From Chryseobacterium indologenes (lineage in GTDB: Bacteria; Bacteroidota; Bacteroidia; Flavobacteriales; Weeksellaceae): DNA of 64,000 nt. Position 1 is the stretch's first letter. Every line of letters starts with the position of its first letter. The DNA lies in the NCBI RefSeq assembly GCF_002025665.1, contig NZ_CP018786.1, forward strand, positions 1,860,001 through 1,924,000. The letters run 5' to 3'. The translations under genes were made by a program, and so were the position numbers. Of this stretch, positions 24,845-34,099 are shown in pieces. Under the pieces are notes generated by a model. That model saw nothing but the letters and a program-made list of their open reading frames with translations, did no database searches and was not told where the DNA came from.

Positions 24845-25181
24845 GAAATATTATTTAAGTTTATACAGTTTAATCACAACGGAAAGGCTTATGAAGTTCT
24901 GGCTGCAGCACCAGGTATGGATAAAAATGATTTTCAGATCAGGCTGGATGGTAACCTGCTTACCATTTTATCAGCGAAGGAAGATCGTAAAGAGACAAAA
25001 GATGAAAATTTCACAAGAAGAGAATTCAGTTACCAATCTATCAAAAAAGTTTTGAGCTTCCAAAGATGTTGTGGATCAGGATAATATTAATGCAAAATAT
25101 GAAAATGGCCTTTTAATGTTAACCATCCCGAAAAAAGAAGATGCGAAGCGGAAACCACCAAGAATGATTAAAATATCATAG
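24845..25181 (+). pseudogene. Hsp20/alpha-crystallin small heat shock protein, frameshifted and truncated
   Basis: Conceptual translation gives EVLAAAPGMDKNDFQIRLDG, then LLTILSAKEDRKE, REFSYQSIKK, a damaged segment, and finally VVDQDNINAKYENGLLMLTI followed by PKKE. This is the alpha-crystallin core including the NGLLxLTIPK end. Two single-base losses around 25050-25075 move the frame out and back, so the expected SFxLPKD segment is broken. The N-terminal 35-40 residues and a start codon are also missing; stops lie just upstream. It is a decayed gene with its terminator still present. Confidence 0.8.
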
Positions 25182-25194
25182 AAATAACTACAAA

Positions 25195-25227
25195 ATTGGC
25201 TACCAAAAGAGTAGCCAATTTTTTTTT
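25195..25227 (+). terminator. Terminator after the Hsp20 pseudogene
   Basis: Stem ATTGGCTAC / GTAGCCAAT, 7-nt loop, T-run. Confidence 0.8.
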
Positions 25228-25255
25228 ATTTTTGAAAATACAGACAGATTAACTT

Positions 25256-25285
25256 ACATCTTTGAATTATTTGATTCAAAGATGT
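25256..25285 (-). terminator. Hairpin after phzF-like gene
   Basis: A perfect 12-bp stem ACATCTTTGAAT / ATTCAAAGATGT with a 6-nt loop lies 20 bp past the PhzF-like stop codon. The T-run on the minus strand is weak. Confidence 0.55.
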
Positions 25286-25304
25286 ATTACAATATTATAT
25301 TCTC

Positions 25305-26093
25305 TTACTCTACCCAGAAATATCCCACAGAGTATGTTTGGGCTTTCCCCGCCACAATTACCCTTTCGTTTTTGTTCTCACAATAGAGCTGTCCGCCTCT
25401 TTCAGAGATCTGACGAGCAAAAAGCTTATCTTTTCCTAATCTTGATGACCAGAAGGGAATCAGTGAACAGTGTGCAGAGCCGGTAACCGGATCTTCAAGA
25501 ATGGAGGATTGTGAGGTGAAATATCTTGAGACAAAATCACAATCAGTACCCGCTGCTGTTACTACAACGCCGCCAGGATCCAGATTGATAAGATCAAAAA
25601 CGGATCTTTCAATGTTGATATTCTTTATATCTTCTTCAGAATCGTATACCAGTACATAATCTCTTGATTTTAAGACTTCTTTCGGCTGTATAGTAAGTGA
25701 TCTGGATATAATATCCGGAAGAGCAGAGGCTTCGGGCATTCTTGATGGAAAATCCATATAATACATTCCATCTTTAACATCTACTGTCAGTTCACCACTT
25801 TTGGTTTCAAAAATGATTCTATTACCCTGATAATGTAAGAGGGAAACAAGACAATGAGCGGTAGCAAGAGTAGCATGCCCACATAAATCCATCTCTATTT
25901 CAGGGGTAAACCATCTTAAGTGAATGGTATCACCGTTATCAATGAAAAAAGCGGTTTCTGCTACTGCATTTTCACGGGCTATTTTTAAAAGGGTTTCATC
26001 CGGTAACCAGTTTTTTAATGGAACAACACAGGCAGGGTTTCCATGGAAAACAGATTCTGTAAAAGCATCTATCTGATATAATTCTAACTTCAT
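25305..26093 (-). CDS. PhzF family protein
   Basis: The 262-residue PhzF-fold isomerase-like protein starts MKLELYQIDAFTESVFHGNPACVVPL; Glu in ENAVAETAFF is the conserved catalytic acid of the family. RWFTPEIEMDLCGHATLATAH and EDPVTGSAHCSLIPFW are the other signatures. The ATG at 26093 is chosen over an in-frame ATG 22 codons upstream that lacks family similarity. No phenazine genes are nearby, so it is a PhzF-like epimerase of unknown substrate. The 374-bp gap upstream holds only a 28-residue reading frame and a promoter-like box. Confidence 0.9.
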   Translation of the reverse strand: MKLELYQIDAFTESVFHGNPACVVPLKNWLPDETLLKIARENAVAETAFFIDNGDTIHLRWFTPEIEMDLCGHATLATAHCLVSLLHYQGNRIIFETKSGELTVDVKDGMYYMDFPSRMPEASALPDIISRSLTIQPKEVLKSRDYVLVYDSEEDIKNINIERSVFDLINLDPGGVVVTAAGTDCDFVSRYFTSQSSILEDPVTGSAHCSLIPFWSSRLGKDKLFARQISERGGQLYCENKNERVIVAGKAQTYSVGYFWVE

Positions 26094-26292
26094 AGGTTGT
26101 GAAAAATTTGTGAAGAATAAAGATAGTTCATTTCCTGCAGGAAGTCCTCTGATATTCATGAGAAAAATATTTCAGATTCTATTTTTATACAAATAAATAA
26201 TGACTTTTTATGGTCCTGTTTTGTAATAATTTTTCCACACTAAAATGGAGATTTATTTACATCTATTTTTTCAAAAAGGATTTCTGAAAATT

Positions 26293-26300
26293 TAGCTTTG
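26293..26300 (+). promoter_or_regulatory. Candidate -7 box upstream of S74 gene
   Basis: TAGCTTTG matches TAnnTTTG and lies 22 bp before a 28-codon reading frame and 168 bp before the S74 gene. Confidence 0.35.
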
Positions 26301-26321
26301 TACTAAATAAAACGGGAAACA

Positions 26322-26408
26322 ATGAAAAAATATAATCATGATTTTCTTCATTCAAGTCTTTCGGGAATACCCATGGTTAAAGTCTTCAATCTTTTGAAAA
26401 GACTCTGA
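26322..26408 (+). CDS. Possible short leader ORF (28 residues)
   Basis: The ATG is 22 bp after a -7-like box; the peptide starts MKKYNHDFLHSSLSG and ends in a Lys/Arg-rich helix. The stop codon lies 60 bp before the S74 gene. It could be a leader peptide or a chance frame. No homologue recognised. Confidence 0.25.
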   Translation: MKKYNHDFLHSSLSGIPMVKVFNLLKRL

Positions 26409-26467
26409 ATCGGCAATTGTTTTCCTAAGATTTCTTCACTTCATTAATAACTCATAATCAAATAATA

Positions 26468-28063
26468 ATGTTTAAAAACTTTACTACATTATCAGTAGCA
26501 GTGGCTTTGCTCTCTTACGGTATTGTGTCTGCTCAAAGTGTCGGGATCAATACAGCTCAACCAGGTTCAACACTGGACGTAAACGGATCTTTAGCTGCGA
26601 AATACAGTGCTGTTACTTCCGCAGCTTATACAATGACTTCTGCAGATTTTCATATCTCGTATAACGGAACTACTAATGCTGCTTTTACATTACCAACAGC
26701 AATATCTGGTACAGGTAATTTCAAAGGCCGTATGTATACCATCAGAAATAATACGGCTTTTACCATTACAATAACTCCTTCAGCTTCAGAAACAATTAAT
26801 GGTAATGCAAGTATGGCAGTAGGTCCTAATCAGAGTCTTCAGCTGATCAGTACAGGTCTTACGGGAGCTGCTTCTACATGGGATATCTCAGGAAGCGCAA
26901 ATGTAACGGCAAGCAACGGCCTTACAGCTGTAGGGCAGGAGGTGAGACTTGGCGGTACACTTTTACAGAATACAGCCATTGATTATTTGGACAAAGCATT
27001 ATATTTCAGAAGCAATGTAGATGGCGCAGGACTGACATCCATCAGCAATACGAATTCCGGAACTAATGCTTCCGCTCTTTTAAGGCTCACGAATGATGTG
27101 GGAACTTCTATGGATATGTTTCTTAATTCTTCCACCAAAACAACTGAAGGTGGAGCTAATGCAGGAATCATAAACAATATTGGAGGAGCGCTAACGATAG
27201 CGGGAAATAATAATGTTGCCCAGTTGAAGCTCAGCCAGGCGAATGGAGGAGATTACCTTTTTAACGGAGACAGAAAGCTTAACTTCAATGGAGACGGTGA
27301 TATTACAGCTTTTGGGACTGCCGGCAATTCAGTGAATGCTTTCAATGGTCTTCTTACTTTAAAAGGAAACAGTAATAATCCTGCATTTGCTCAGGTAACA
27401 CTTGGCACTACAGGTCTTAGATACTATTATGGTAACAGTGTTAACAGTATGCTTGACATCGATGGTAATGGAGATATCAATATGAACAGACCGGAAGTTG
27501 GTGGTATTGGTGGAAATAAAGTGGCAGCCACCAAAGGACATCTTGATTTAAGCGGATACAATACGCTGAATGGCTCTGTAACCCAGATTTATCTTGGGGC
27601 GGAAGGATTCAAGTACAGCTACAACGGAAGCACTAAGGTGACAATTGATGGTAACGGGTTGGTGAGTGCTGCAGGTGGTTTTGTCAATACTTCGGATATG
27701 CGTTTAAAAACTCAGGTTAAAGAAATAGGGTATGGTCTTACTACCATTATGGCATTAAAGCCGAAACAATACGAGCTGTCAGCTAATAATCAGATTAAAG
27801 AAGGTAAACCGGCTGTGAATCCGACACAGAAGACTCAGCATAAAATAGGATTCCTGGCACAGGATCTCTATAAAATAATTCCTGAAGCCGTCTATAAACC
27901 AAAAGATGATACCAGAGAAGCCTGGGCTGTTGACTACGCTTCACTTGTTCCTGCCCTTACAAAAGCTATTCAGGATCAGCAGGCTGAGATAGAAGAACAG
28001 AAAACCAAAATCAAAAAAATAGAAGCAGAAATGGAAGCCATCAAAAAGAAACTGGGATTGTAA
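26468..28063 (+). CDS. Secreted surface protein with C-terminal Peptidase_S74 chaperone domain
   Basis: The 531-residue protein has a signal peptide (hydrophobic to about residue 20, VSAQSVGIN). A long Gly/Asn/Thr-rich, beta-repeat-like body follows, starting with the VGINTAQPGSTLDVNGS module common in Bacteroidota cell-surface proteins. From about residue 415 comes the intramolecular chaperone domain: TSDMRLKTQVKEI (Ser-Asp before the cleavage site), IGFLAQDLYKIIPEAV, WAVDYASLVPALTKAI and a C-terminal coiled coil. In phage fibres S74 domains trimerise and self-cleave at Ser-Asp. The signal peptide and lack of phage genes point to a host surface protein. Confidence 0.85.
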   Translation: MFKNFTTLSVAVALLSYGIVSAQSVGINTAQPGSTLDVNGSLAAKYSAVTSAAYTMTSADFHISYNGTTNAAFTLPTAISGTGNFKGRMYTIRNNTAFTITITPSASETINGNASMAVGPNQSLQLISTGLTGAASTWDISGSANVTASNGLTAVGQEVRLGGTLLQNTAIDYLDKALYFRSNVDGAGLTSISNTNSGTNASALLRLTNDVGTSMDMFLNSSTKTTEGGANAGIINNIGGALTIAGNNNVAQLKLSQANGGDYLFNGDRKLNFNGDGDITAFGTAGNSVNAFNGLLTLKGNSNNPAFAQVTLGTTGLRYYYGNSVNSMLDIDGNGDINMNRPEVGGIGGNKVAATKGHLDLSGYNTLNGSVTQIYLGAEGFKYSYNGSTKVTIDGNGLVSAAGGFVNTSDMRLKTQVKEIGYGLTTIMALKPKQYELSANNQIKEGKPAVNPTQKTQHKIGFLAQDLYKIIPEAVYKPKDDTREAWAVDYASLVPALTKAIQDQQAEIEEQKTKIKKIEAEMEAIKKKLGL

Positions 28064-28243
28064 TAAACTGGTGCAATATTTTGGACTTAAAGTTATTGCA
28101 TTTCCGATTCTAAGAACACACACTAAAAAGAATACCTTATCCTGTTGGAAGACTATTTTAATAAAACATTCCCTCTGTTTTTATTAAAATATTCCGGGAT
28201 TTAGGGTTTAAAATATTCAAATTTTTTATTTTCCAATACGTCG

Positions 28244-28270
28244 CAAAAGCCTGCTATTTGCAGGCTTTTG
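28244..28270. terminator. Bidirectional terminator
   Basis: A perfect 11-bp stem CAAAAGCCTGC / GCAGGCTTTTG with a 5-nt loop lies between the S74 gene and the converging hydrolase. Confidence 0.8.
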
Positions 28271-28299
28271 TATTAATGAATCTGGTTTTACAAATAATC

Positions 28300-29349
28300 T
28301 TATTTCAGGTTTTCCTTAAAAAAAACATCCAGTTTATCGAAAGGGATAATTTCTGTTTTGTCGTAAAGATCTGTATGTACAGCGTCAGGAATGATTATTA
28401 ACTCCTTAGGTTCGGCAGCCATCTTGTAAGCATCCTCACTGAAGTATCTGGAATGTGCTTTTTCTCCGGCAATAATCAGTACTGGACGGGGAGAAATTTC
28501 TTTGATATAGGTGAGTAATGGCATATTCATAAAAGAGAGTGCATTGGTTGCATTCCAGGAACCAATTGAGTTTAATGAACGTTTATGAAACCCTCTCGGA
28601 GTACGGTAGTAATCAAAGTATTCTTTTACAAACTGAGGTTCATCTCCTTTCAGTTTTTCAGCATTCAGCCTTGGTCCGGGCTGAAATGTTCCCTTTTCTG
28701 CATCTTTCCAGCGTTGTTCACCAAGTTGCTGTAACAATTGCGTACGCTGTTCCGGAGTGATGGCGTCATAATATCCTCTGGACATTACCCGTGACATATC
28801 ATACATACTGGTTGTTGCAACCGCTTTTATCCGTTGATCCACTGCTGCAGCATTTAATGCAAACCCTCCGAATCCGCATATTCCGATAATTCCTATACGG
28901 TTTCTGTCCACTTCTTTCTGTAATCCCAGAAAATCTACTGCAGCACTGAAATCTTCCGTATTGATATCAGGAGATGCCACACTTCTCGGTTCTCAGCCAC
29001 TTTCCCCGGTATACGACGGATCAAATGCCAATACAATAAATCCACGTTCTGCCATCTGATTGGCATAGAGACCGGATGACTGTTCTTTTACTGCCCCAAA
29101 AGGTCCGCTTATGGCAATAGCTGATAGCCCTTTATTTTTAACGAGGGATAAAGGACTGTATAGATCACCGGTAAGTAATATTCCGTAACGATTTTTAAAA
29201 TGTACTTTTTTACGGATAACATTGTCACTCAGTTTAAAAGTATAGTGTTCGTTTTTTTCTGTATTTTTCATTTTCTTTTCATTTTGCTGTGCATAAGCTT
29301 TTCCTGTTAACAGCAATGCAAATGCTGTTAAAATTGTCCATTTTTTCAT
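28300..29349 (-). pseudogene. Secreted alpha/beta hydrolase interrupted by an in-frame stop
   Basis: One frame runs from ATG 29349 to TAA 28300 (349 codons) with a single TGA at about 28994-28996. The first part (118 residues) has a signal peptide (TGKAYAQ) and ends AFDPSYTGESG; the second part continues EPRSVASPDINTEDF and carries the nucleophile elbow GICGFGG, KAHSRYF and a C-terminal His in PDAVHTDLYD. Family members read GESGGEPR, so one GGA to TGA change explains the break. Either the gene is dead, or there is readthrough, re-initiation at a GTG (28980) or a sequencing error. It is third after an AraC and an acetyltransferase gene. Confidence 0.8.
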
Positions 29350-29361
29350 GGGAATATTTCT

Positions 29362-29928
29362 TTAGATAGGTTTAATGATTTTTGCAGGAACTCCTCCCGC
29401 AATGACATTGTCCGGAATGTCTTTATTGACAACTGCTCCGGCAGCTATTACACTATTCTCGCCTATGGTAACTCCGGAAAGAATGGTTGCGTTAGCTCCA
29501 ATCCATGCATTCTTTTTAATATGAATACGTCCGGGAATAAGAGAGTGGCGGTTTACTGAAGAAACAGGATGTGTTTCAGAAAGTAAACTGACGTTGGGAG
29601 CGATTAAAACATGATCTTCTATTGTAATACCTCCCAGATCAAGAAATGTACAGCCGAAATTGATGAACACGTTTTTACCGATTTTTGTATTCTTTCCGTA
29701 ATTGATATATAATGGAGTAAAGATGGTCGTGCTTTCTTCGATGTATTTACTGGTGATCTGACCTAAAAACTCCCTGATTTCTGCCGGATCAGAAGAACTG
29801 TTCATTCTGATCAGTAATTTCTTTGTTTCAAAAGAGGCTTCACGCATTCTGAAGGCCTGCGGATCATCTGCAGGAATTGTTTCCCCTTCTGTGAGCCGTT
29901 CAAAAATATCCTGTGTTTTCATTATCAT
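29362..29928 (-). CDS. Left-handed beta-helix sugar O-acetyltransferase (Maa/LacA-like)
   Basis: The 188-residue protein has the Mac domain at the N-terminus (DIFERLTEGETIPADDPQAFRMRE) and hexapeptide repeats from about residue 75 on (INFGCTFLDLGGITIEDHVLIAPNV). The catalytic His is in SETHPV, and the end VIAAGAVVNKDIPDNVIAGGVPAKIIK is characteristic. It acetylates maltose, galactoside or a related sugar using acetyl-CoA. ATG at 29928 or 29922. It lies 12 bp upstream of the broken hydrolase. TAATTTTG on the minus strand (29941-29948) is a possible own promoter. Confidence 0.9.
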   Translation of the reverse strand: MIMKTQDIFERLTEGETIPADDPQAFRMREASFETKKLLIRMNSSSDPAEIREFLGQITSKYIEESTTIFTPLYINYGKNTKIGKNVFINFGCTFLDLGGITIEDHVLIAPNVSLLSETHPVSSVNRHSLIPGRIHIKKNAWIGANATILSGVTIGENSVIAAGAVVNKDIPDNVIAGGVPAKIIKPI

Positions 29929-29954
29929 TTATTTACAGGACAAAATTAAAAAGT

Positions 29955-29984
29955 GAACCTCACAGTACTATTACTGCGAGGCTC
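29955..29984 (-). terminator. Terminator after AraC gene
   Basis: On the minus strand GAGCCTCGCAGT pairs with ACTGTGAGGTTC through two G-U pairs, loop 6 nt, then ACTTTTTAATTTTG. Confidence 0.6.
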
Positions 29985-30009
29985 AAATAACTTTTCTCTG
30001 AAGCTCAGG

Positions 30010-30831
30010 TTAAATTTCCTTCGGTGAAAATCCGTATTGTTTTTTGAATGCTGTGGAAAAGTGTGAAGGATTTTTAAATCCAACCTCTACATAAACATCC
30101 TGTACTTTCCTGCCTTCGTTTTTCAGTTTGAAATAGGCGGCTTCAAGACGTTTTCTGATCAGCCATTTTTGCGGGCTCAGGTCACTTATCTTTTGGAAAT
30201 CACGCTTGAAAGTGGCAAGACTGCGGCCGGTATAGGAAGCAATTTGTTCCATGGTAAGCTCATCCATATAATTTTCATTCATGAACTCCATAATATCAAT
30301 TTTCCACGGCTCTGTAAAATCAAACAAAATAGGAAAAAAGATCTCTGAATGATTGAGTAAGGCGTAGATTCCTTCCTGTAATTTAAGATGAACAACCCCT
30401 TCAGTTGGTCTTGTATTCTCCTCAAAATAAGGAGTAAGCGATTGAAATAGGCTTGTAATATCGGCACGCGGTTCTATTTTAAATACATTTTCTTCAGAAA
30501 AATGAACCTTCTGAGGCAGATCCGATTTATTTAGTTTATGATAAAAATCCCGGAGTAAGTTACGGTTAAAGGTTAATGAAATACCCTTGTAAAGTTCATC
30601 ACCTTTACTGTTTTTATACATTAGCAGACGATGGTTACGCCGTATAAAAGCACATTCTCCTGCTGTTATGGTTATTTTTGTATTCCGGTCTTCAATGATT
30701 TGTTCTCCTGAATACAAATAGAGCAGTACATGTTCGGGAGTTGCATGAATACATTTTTCACTGTAATCCGAAAAACAGGAAAAAAATATTCCTGAGTAAT
30801 TTATGGTTTTCAATAGGTCAGTCTGTTCCAT
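30010..30831 (-). CDS. AraC family transcriptional regulator
   Basis: The 273-residue protein has an N-terminal cupin-like sensor region (residues 1-150, containing TAGECAFIRRN) and a C-terminal double HTH. The first HTH is MDELTMEQIASYTGRSLATFKRDF, the second VQDVYVEVGFKNPSHFSTAFKKQYGFSP. ISDLSPQKWLIRKRLEAA links them. It regulates by binding DNA as a monomer or dimer; effector unknown. It heads the minus-strand group with the acetyltransferase and hydrolase, its likely targets, and a -7-like box (30862-30869) lies 31 bp upstream. Confidence 0.9.
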   Translation of the reverse strand: MEQTDLLKTINYSGIFFSCFSDYSEKCIHATPEHVLLYLYSGEQIIEDRNTKITITAGECAFIRRNHRLLMYKNSKGDELYKGISLTFNRNLLRDFYHKLNKSDLPQKVHFSEENVFKIEPRADITSLFQSLTPYFEENTRPTEGVVHLKLQEGIYALLNHSEIFFPILFDFTEPWKIDIMEFMNENYMDELTMEQIASYTGRSLATFKRDFQKISDLSPQKWLIRKRLEAAYFKLKNEGRKVQDVYVEVGFKNPSHFSTAFKKQYGFSPKEI

Positions 30832-30861
30832 CTTGTGCTAAAAATATAAGGTCTGTAATAA

Positions 30862-30869
30862 CAAAGTTA
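30862..30869 (-). promoter_or_regulatory. Candidate -7 box of AraC gene
   Basis: CAAAGTTA, i.e. TAACTTTG on the minus strand, 31 bp before the ATG at 30831. Confidence 0.35.
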
Positions 30870-31094
30870 GTTATTAAATGCTAAGTTTTCTTTTCTTTAC
30901 GGCTCAATATATATTTCTTAGAAGCTCATCAATCAATTTATCTGCAGGTTATTTTTTGATGGTTGCAATTGTTCTTCATCATTGTAATTCATTATATTAG
31001 CTGCCTAAAGTATTAATTTGCACTTATTATGTGTATATAACTATAAGGTGCAGCGATGTATTTTCATAGAAAACATTAACCAAAGGATTTAACC

Positions 31095-32384
31095 ATGAAG
31101 CAGACTGTTACAGCTTTCTTTTTCTTGTTTGTATTGGGTGTAAAAGCACAAAAACAAGCTATTTCCTCTGATACAATTTCTATTTTTTTTGATGAGCTAA
31201 ACACCGCTTCAAAAAAGAATATCGGACTTTGGAACAAAGATTTATATGGTCCTATGATGTTAATCGATCCGAAAACCAGAGAATTTTTTGCCAACGAGCC
31301 GGATTCGGAGGGAATTCTGAAACGTAATGGCACTATCTATTCCGGAGTTTTGCCTGCTGCTGTCAACATCGCAAATACCGCTATGAATTGGGGTGGAAAA
31401 AGATGGGCAATGATCATGCTTCCTCTTTCTCAAAATAAGGAAAACAGGATTAATCTTTTGGCTCATGAGTCTTTTCACAGCATTCAGCCTTCATTGGGAT
31501 TTACTCTTAACAATGCAGAAAATAATCATCTGGATCAGAAAGAAGGGAGGATTTACCTTCGTCTCGAATTGGAAGCGCTAAAGCAGGCAGTCCGATCATC
31601 TTCAGAAAAGGAATATACCCATCACCTCACCAATGCATTGACCTTTAGAAAATATAGGAATAGGCTTTACAAAGGTTCAGAGACTACAGAAAACCTGCTG
31701 GAACTGAATGAAGGAATTGCTGAGTTTACAGGGCTGATTGTGAGTGGCAGAAATAAAGATCAGACAGGATTATATCTTTTGAATAGCATTGATGGTTTTA
31801 TGAAAAATCCAACATTTGTACGTTCATTTGCTTATTATACAACACCTGTTTATGGATATTTGCTGTATCTTAAAGATCCGGACTGGAACAAAAAAATTAA
31901 TGCAAAAACTGATCTGACCGGCTATTTCATTAAAGCATTTGATATAAGGATTCAGACTGACCTGCAAAAAGCAGTTGAAAAACTATCTGACAATTATAAT
32001 GGTACATCAATTATAAAACAGGAAACCGATAGAGAAGAACAAATGAAAAAACGTATTGCTGAATACAAACTTAAATTCATTCAACAGCCTCACTTTGAAA
32101 TCAAATTTGAAAAAATGAATGTTTCGTTTGATCCAAGAAATATTGTGCCTGTAGAAGATCAAGGGACAGTATATCCCAATATCCGGATTACTGATTTGTG
32201 GGGTATTCTGACAGTTGAAAATGGAGCATTGATGAGCCCCAACTGGGATAAAATTTCAATATCAAATCCAGTGAAAACTGAAAATAAAAAAGTATCAGGG
32301 GATGGGTGGATCCTTGAACTGACAGACGGCTATACCATAGCTAAAGATGAAGACAATGGAAATTATAAATTGATTAAGAACTGA
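31095..32384 (+). CDS. Secreted HExxH-motif protein, putative zinc metallopeptidase
   Basis: The 429-residue protein has a signal peptide (VTAFFFLFVLGVKAQ). Near residue 125 it reads LLAHESFHSIQPSLGF, an HExxH motif, and about 85 residues later ELNEGIAEFTG, where the Glu could be the third zinc ligand as in gluzincins. No other family mark is recognised, and the C-terminal 120 residues look like a beta domain. It is probably a periplasmic or secreted peptidase of unknown substrate. It is a single gene, with ars genes converging on it. Confidence 0.7.
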   Translation: MKQTVTAFFFLFVLGVKAQKQAISSDTISIFFDELNTASKKNIGLWNKDLYGPMMLIDPKTREFFANEPDSEGILKRNGTIYSGVLPAAVNIANTAMNWGGKRWAMIMLPLSQNKENRINLLAHESFHSIQPSLGFTLNNAENNHLDQKEGRIYLRLELEALKQAVRSSSEKEYTHHLTNALTFRKYRNRLYKGSETTENLLELNEGIAEFTGLIVSGRNKDQTGLYLLNSIDGFMKNPTFVRSFAYYTTPVYGYLLYLKDPDWNKKINAKTDLTGYFIKAFDIRIQTDLQKAVEKLSDNYNGTSIIKQETDREEQMKKRIAEYKLKFIQQPHFEIKFEKMNVSFDPRNIVPVEDQGTVYPNIRITDLWGILTVENGALMSPNWDKISISNPVKTENKKVSGDGWILELTDGYTIAKDEDNGNYKLIKN

Positions 32385-32396
32385 TATCCACAAAAA

Positions 32397-32420
32397 AGCA
32401 TCACTATTTCGGTGATGCTT
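32397..32420. terminator. Bidirectional terminator
   Basis: Stem AAGCATCAC / GTGATGCTT, 6-nt loop, between the HExxH gene and the converging ars operon. Confidence 0.7.
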
Positions 32421-32437
32421 CTTATTTTGTAATAAGA

Positions 32438-33469
32438 TTAATGATACCATTTCTTTTTCAAGAATAAACTGGCTTTTACCAGAAGTATTAAAACCGGAAC
32501 CTCTACCAATGGACCAATCACGCCTACAAATGCCTGCGGTGAATGAATGCCAAAGACTGAGATGGCCACAGCAATAGCCAGTTCAAAATTATTTCCGGTA
32601 GCAGTAAAGGCTATAGATGCATTTTTATCATAAGAGACTTTTAATGTTTTGTTGATCATAAAACTTATAAAAAACATCAAAACAAAATAGATAACCAATG
32701 GGACGGCTACTTTGATGACATCCATTGGTAATTCCAGTATTTTAGAACCTTTTAAGCTAAACATCAGTACGATGGTAAATAACAAGGCATACAATGTCAC
32801 AGGAGATACCTTAGGCACAAATTTTCTGTTATACCAGTCTTTACCTTTTGATTTAATCAGGAAATAACGACTAAGAAATCCTGCCAGAAAAGGAATTCCC
32901 AGATAAATCAATACGCTTTCTGTGATGTCCCTCATAGAAACATTCACATTAAAGCTTGCCAGACCAAGTTGAGTAGGAAGTACATTGATAAACAGCCAAA
33001 CCAGAAAACTGTAAGTGAACACCTGAAAGATACTGTTTAAGGCCACCAATAATGCTGCATATTCTCTGTTTCCTTTGGCGAGATCATTCCAGACAATAAC
33101 CATGGCAATACATCTGGCCAATCCAATGAGAATTAAGCCTGACATATAATCAGGTTCATGTCTTAAAAAAAGGATGGCAAGACCAAACATCAGAACCGGG
33201 CCAATAATCCAGTTGAGCAATAAAGAAATGCTGATTACTTTTTTATCTTTAAAAACCAACGGCAGAAGAGTATAGTCAACCTTAGCTAATGGCGGATACA
33301 TCATCAAAATGAGTCCGATGGCCAGAGGAATATTAGTAGTACCCACCGACTGTGAATTGATAATAGTAGGAATGACCGGGAAAAAATGTCCCAAAGCAAT
33401 TCCTATCCCCATAGCCAGAAAGATCCATAAGGTAAGATAACGGTCAAGAAATTTTAATCTGGGCTGCAT
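32438..33469 (-). CDS. acr3: ACR3 family arsenite efflux transporter
   Basis: The 343-residue protein has about ten membrane helices and the ACR3 signatures: [39 protein letters not shown] near residues 115-153, with the conserved Cys of the arsenite route in ARCIAMV, and [18 protein letters not shown] near residue 290. It exports As(III) using the proton gradient. It is the last gene of the DUF6428-arsC-acr3 unit, 2 bp after arsC. Confidence 0.94.
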   Translation of the reverse strand: MQPRLKFLDRYLTLWIFLAMGIGIALGHFFPVIPTIINSQSVGTTNIPLAIGLILMMYPPLAKVDYTLLPLVFKDKKVISISLLLNWIIGPVLMFGLAILFLRHEPDYMSGLILIGLARCIAMVIVWNDLAKGNREYAALLVALNSIFQVFTYSFLVWLFINVLPTQLGLASFNVNVSMRDITESVLIYLGIPFLAGFLSRYFLIKSKGKDWYNRKFVPKVSPVTLYALLFTIVLMFSLKGSKILELPMDVIKVAVPLVIYFVLMFFISFMINKTLKVSYDKNASIAFTATGNNFELAIAVAISVFGIHSPQAFVGVIGPLVEVPVLILLVKASLFLKKKWYH

Positions 33470-33471
33470 GA

Positions 33472-34083
33472 TTATTTTTTGATTTTAGAAAAAACATAAA
33501 ACATTTCTGTTGCAATTTGTAAGCTTCTTTCAGTATATACTGCTGTTTGTTCCGGTGTATGATCTGAAATCTTAGGATCTTCAAATGTGATCGGAATTCT
33601 TTTTTCTGCACCGGGAATAAAAGGACATCCACCATCTGCCTGCGAACAGGTCATAATTGCTGCAAATCCCGAAACAGGATTGAACAGACTCTCGTATTTT
33701 TTTGAAAAGCCAATTATTGGAAGGCTGTTATCATCATATTTTATAGCATATACAGGATTGGTTGTATCGGCAATGCCGAAAATTGAAAAGCCCTGTTCTG
33801 CTAAAACTTCCGCGATCTTAGGAAATAATGCCGTTGTTTCCGTTCCTCCGGAATAGCAATGGACTTGCGGAATGGTAAAGAAAGAAGCTGCCACCTGTGC
33901 CCAAATCTGTGCCAGATGGCTTCGTCGGGAATTGTGGGTGCAGATAAAATTCAGGTTGATTTCTTGGCTATCATCCACTTTTTGCTGTATAAAACTGATC
34001 AATGGTTTCAAAACCTCTTTTCTATCGGTATCTATAGCGTCCCATTTCAGAGATTGAACCGTATTTAATAATTCTTGATACAT
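33472..34083 (-). CDS. arsC: Arsenate reductase-like low-molecular-weight phosphatase
   Basis: The 203-residue protein has the LMW-phosphatase P-loop CTHNSRRS (Cys48, Arg54) of C-x5-R type and the partner Cys pair in [21 protein letters not shown] near residue 145. This protein type reduces As(V) to As(III) for export by the neighbouring Acr3. The N-terminus carries about 40 extra residues compared with small thioredoxin-coupled ArsC. It lies 16 bp after the DUF6428 gene. Confidence 0.88.
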   Translation of the reverse strand: MYQELLNTVQSLKWDAIDTDRKEVLKPLISFIQQKVDDSQEINLNFICTHNSRRSHLAQIWAQVAASFFTIPQVHCYSGGTETTALFPKIAEVLAEQGFSIFGIADTTNPVYAIKYDDNSLPIIGFSKKYESLFNPVSGFAAIMTCSQADGGCPFIPGAEKRIPITFEDPKISDHTPEQTAVYTERSLQIATEMFYVFSKIKK

Positions 34084-34099
34084 AATTTATTCGTATTAA

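Noticed and set aside
25305-26093. Phenazine biosynthesis locus
   Set aside because: PhzF fold alone; no other phz genes in the window.
26468-28063. Prophage tail fibre
   Set aside because: Has a signal peptide and no phage structural or lysis genes around it, despite the S74 domain.
28978-29000. Selenocysteine or programmed readthrough at TGA
   Set aside because: Family has Gly here and no selenocysteine element or machinery is visible.
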